DNA of 6,630 nt from Phyllobacteriaceae bacterium (GTDB lineage Bacteria > Pseudomonadota > Alphaproteobacteria > Rhizobiales > Ancalomicrobiaceae): NCBI GenBank assembly GCA_012517025.1, contig JAAYVT010000519.1, forward strand, positions 1 to 6,630, in the 5' to 3' direction. Shown here piece by piece: positions 5,696-6,630 of this stretch (its first letter is position 1; each line of letters opens with the position of its first letter). A program made the position numbers and the translations under genes. Under the pieces are notes generated by a model. It did not search any database and was not told where the DNA came from. It was given only the letters and a program-made list of their open reading frames with translations.

Positions 5696-5920
5696 ATGCG
5701 TTCGTCGAAGATCAGCCTCCTCACCGCTCTCGCCACCCTCGGATTCCTCTTCGCCTCGATCGTCCCGGCCGAGGCGTGGCAGTGCACCGCCCGCAGCCGG
5801 GTCGCGATGGGTTGGGGCGTTTCGCCCTATCGGGCGGTCGCCGCGAACATCGCGCTGCGTCAATGCGCCGTACGCACGCCCTACGGGCTGATGTGCCGGA
5901 TCACGCGGTGCCGGCGCTGA
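5696..5920 (+). CDS. Small secreted basic protein with four cysteines
   Basis: The product has 74 residues. It begins with a Sec signal peptide: basic MRSSK, a hydrophobic core at about 6-24, and a likely cut after AEA at residue 27. The predicted mature peptide is about 47 residues. It contains nine arginines, no lysine, no aspartate or glutamate, and four cysteines (C30, C57, C67, C72) able to form two disulfides. WQCTARS (28-34), GWGVS (39-43) and ALRQCAVRTP (53-62) look like conserved motifs of small exported proteins that I associate with rhizobial relatives, but I cannot name the family or a function; similarity to DUF4189-type domains is possible. The ATG has GAGAGG (5683-5688) 7 nt upstream and sits exactly at the signal peptide, so the gene is convincing despite its size. 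It diverges from another secreted-protein gene, and its last 20 bp overlap the end of the convergent methyltransferase gene. Roles as a cell-envelope binding protein or an antimicrobial-like peptide are open guesses. Confidence 0.8.
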   Translation: MRSSKISLLTALATLGFLFASIVPAEAWQCTARSRVAMGWGVSPYRAVAANIALRQCAVRTPYGLMCRITRCRR

Positions 5921-6630
5921 GGCCCGAGAGATCGGCGCGGCCGCGCAGGATCGCGTCGGCCGCCGGCAGATAGAGGTCGGACCCCGCGGGATGCAGCACC
6001 ACGCCCGGCAACAGCGACGGGCGGGCGCGTGACCCCTTGGTCGCGGTGACGAGCAGCCGATGGGCGGGCGCGTCGGCGCGTGGATGGACCGGGCGCAGCG
6101 CGACGTCGCCGAATCGCCCGGCGCAGGCGGCGAGGATCTCTGAGAGCCCGTCGCCGCGGAAGATCAGATGCAGCCGTCCCTTCGGGGCGAGCACCGAGGC
6201 GGCGACCCGCAGCCAAGCGTCGAGGTCGCCGTCGGCGAGGACGTGCGCCTCGGCGCGCGCGGTGTTCGGCGAGGCGCGGACCTCGCGCGGCGCGTAGAAC
6301 GGCGGATTGACGATCGCGTGGTCGAAGCTCTCCCGCGGCAGGGCGGCGTCGCGCGCCGCGCCGCGCCGCAGCAGATCGACCTCGACCACCGCGACCCGCC
6401 CGCCGAAGCCGGCGTTCTCCGGCCGCGCCGCGTTGGCGCGGGCGAGCCGGACCGCTTCGCCATCCCGCTCGGCGAGGGTGACGGCGACACCGGGGACGCG
6501 CGCGGCGACCGCGAGGCCGGCGGTGCCGACCCCGGCGCCGAGATCGACCAGACGTCCGCGCGCCGTCGTCGGCACCGTGGCGGCGAGCAGGATCGCGTCG
6601 AGGCCGGCGCGGTGGCGCCCCCGTGCCGGT
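5901..6630 (-). CDS. TrmN6/YfiC-like N6-adenine methyltransferase, 5' end cut by window
   Basis: This is a class I S-adenosylmethionine-dependent methyltransferase of the group that includes E. coli TrmN6 (YfiC), which methylates adenine 37 in tRNA1(Val). The frame stays open to the right edge, so the start lies outside; 242 residues are visible. The first visible residues, GRHRAGLDAILLAA, match the segment that precedes the cofactor domain in this family, so probably only a short N-terminus is missing. The cofactor-binding motif is VDLGAGVGTAG (from about 6548), with an acidic residue after the next strand in LAERD. The catalytic NPPFY (6294-6308) is the signature of enzymes that methylate an exocyclic amino group of adenine. 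The C-terminal part (VTATKGSRA, then LPGVVLH and DLYLPAADAILRG) fits the alphaproteobacterial subgroup. A GTG at 6575 is an internal codon, not the start, because conserved sequence lies before it. The stop overlaps the convergent small gene by 20 bp. The exact RNA target is inferred. Confidence 0.88.
   Translation of the reverse strand, partial: PARGRHRAGLDAILLAATVPTTARGRLVDLGAGVGTAGLAVAARVPGVAVTLAERDGEAVRLARANAARPENAGFGGRVAVVEVDLLRRGAARDAALPRESFDHAIVNPPFYAPREVRASPNTARAEAHVLADGDLDAWLRVAASVLAPKGRLHLIFRGDGLSEILAACAGRFGDVALRPVHPRADAPAHRLLVTATKGSRARPSLLPGVVLHPAGSDLYLPAADAILRGRADLSGLSAGTA

Noticed and set aside
5506..5787. N-terminal extension of the minus-strand secreted-protein gene, and a plus-strand frame at 5541-5891
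   Set aside because: The extension would place a good signal peptide internally and lacks any motif. The plus-strand frame has Ser/Arg/Pro-rich shadow composition and runs over the better-supported gene at 5696.
6164..6575. Start of the methyltransferase at GTG 6575, and a shadow frame at 6164-6490
   Set aside because: Conserved family sequence (GRHRAGLDAILLAA) continues upstream of 6575 to the window edge, so 6575 is internal. The other frame has no domain.
1..6630. CRISPR array, insertion sequence, tRNA, riboswitch or a novel defence-like system
   Set aside because: No spaced repeats, transposase, terminal repeats or cloverleaf were seen. The larger genes belong to common chromosomal families and composition is even throughout, so nothing points to recent transfer.

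Overview
The window is uniformly GC-rich, with strongly GC-biased third codon positions and short intergenic gaps. It reads as ordinary chromosome from an alphaproteobacterium, probably of the Rhizobiales/Hyphomicrobiales. This placement rests on base composition, protein style (Dxs, Sco/SenC, and the small secreted protein with its paired WQCTARS and CAVRTP motifs) and gene content; it is an inference, not a database result. I see no mobile element, CRISPR array, rRNA or tRNA.

Layout. Positions 1-128 are a leader with no convincing gene and a 14-bp perfect palindrome. Then come three tightly packed plus-strand genes: dxs (129-2054, TTG start; first enzyme of the MEP isoprenoid pathway), a Sco/SenC copper chaperone for cytochrome oxidase assembly (2068-2688) and a LysE-type exporter (2693-3331). 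The gaps are 13 and 4 bp, so this looks like one transcription unit. It ends at a strong hairpin (3337-3373) that also lies just past the end of the convergent gene ald. Alanine dehydrogenase (ald, minus, 4516-3398) and an Lrp/AsnC regulator (plus, 4675-5136) form a divergent pair, the classic regulator-target layout. Their shared control region is noticeably richer in A+T than its surroundings and carries five short perfect palindromes.

Positions 5152-5920 hold two small divergent genes for secreted proteins: a 117-residue two-cysteine protein (minus) and a 74-residue precursor (plus) whose predicted mature part is very basic, has four cysteines and contains no acidic residue. The 190-bp gap between them has inverted repeats beside both ribosome binding sites. 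From 5901 to the right edge is the 3' part of a TrmN6/YfiC-like N6-adenine methyltransferase on the minus strand. Its start lies outside the window, and its end overlaps the end of the 74-residue gene by 20 bp.

The metabolic genes are all standard families and do not form a new system. Alanine catabolism under local Lrp-type control is the clearest functional unit. A link between the LysE exporter and ald is only suggested by position, since they are convergent neighbours with a terminator between them. The parts least explained by known families are the two small secreted proteins and the repeat-rich DNA between them, and the palindrome array between ald and its regulator.
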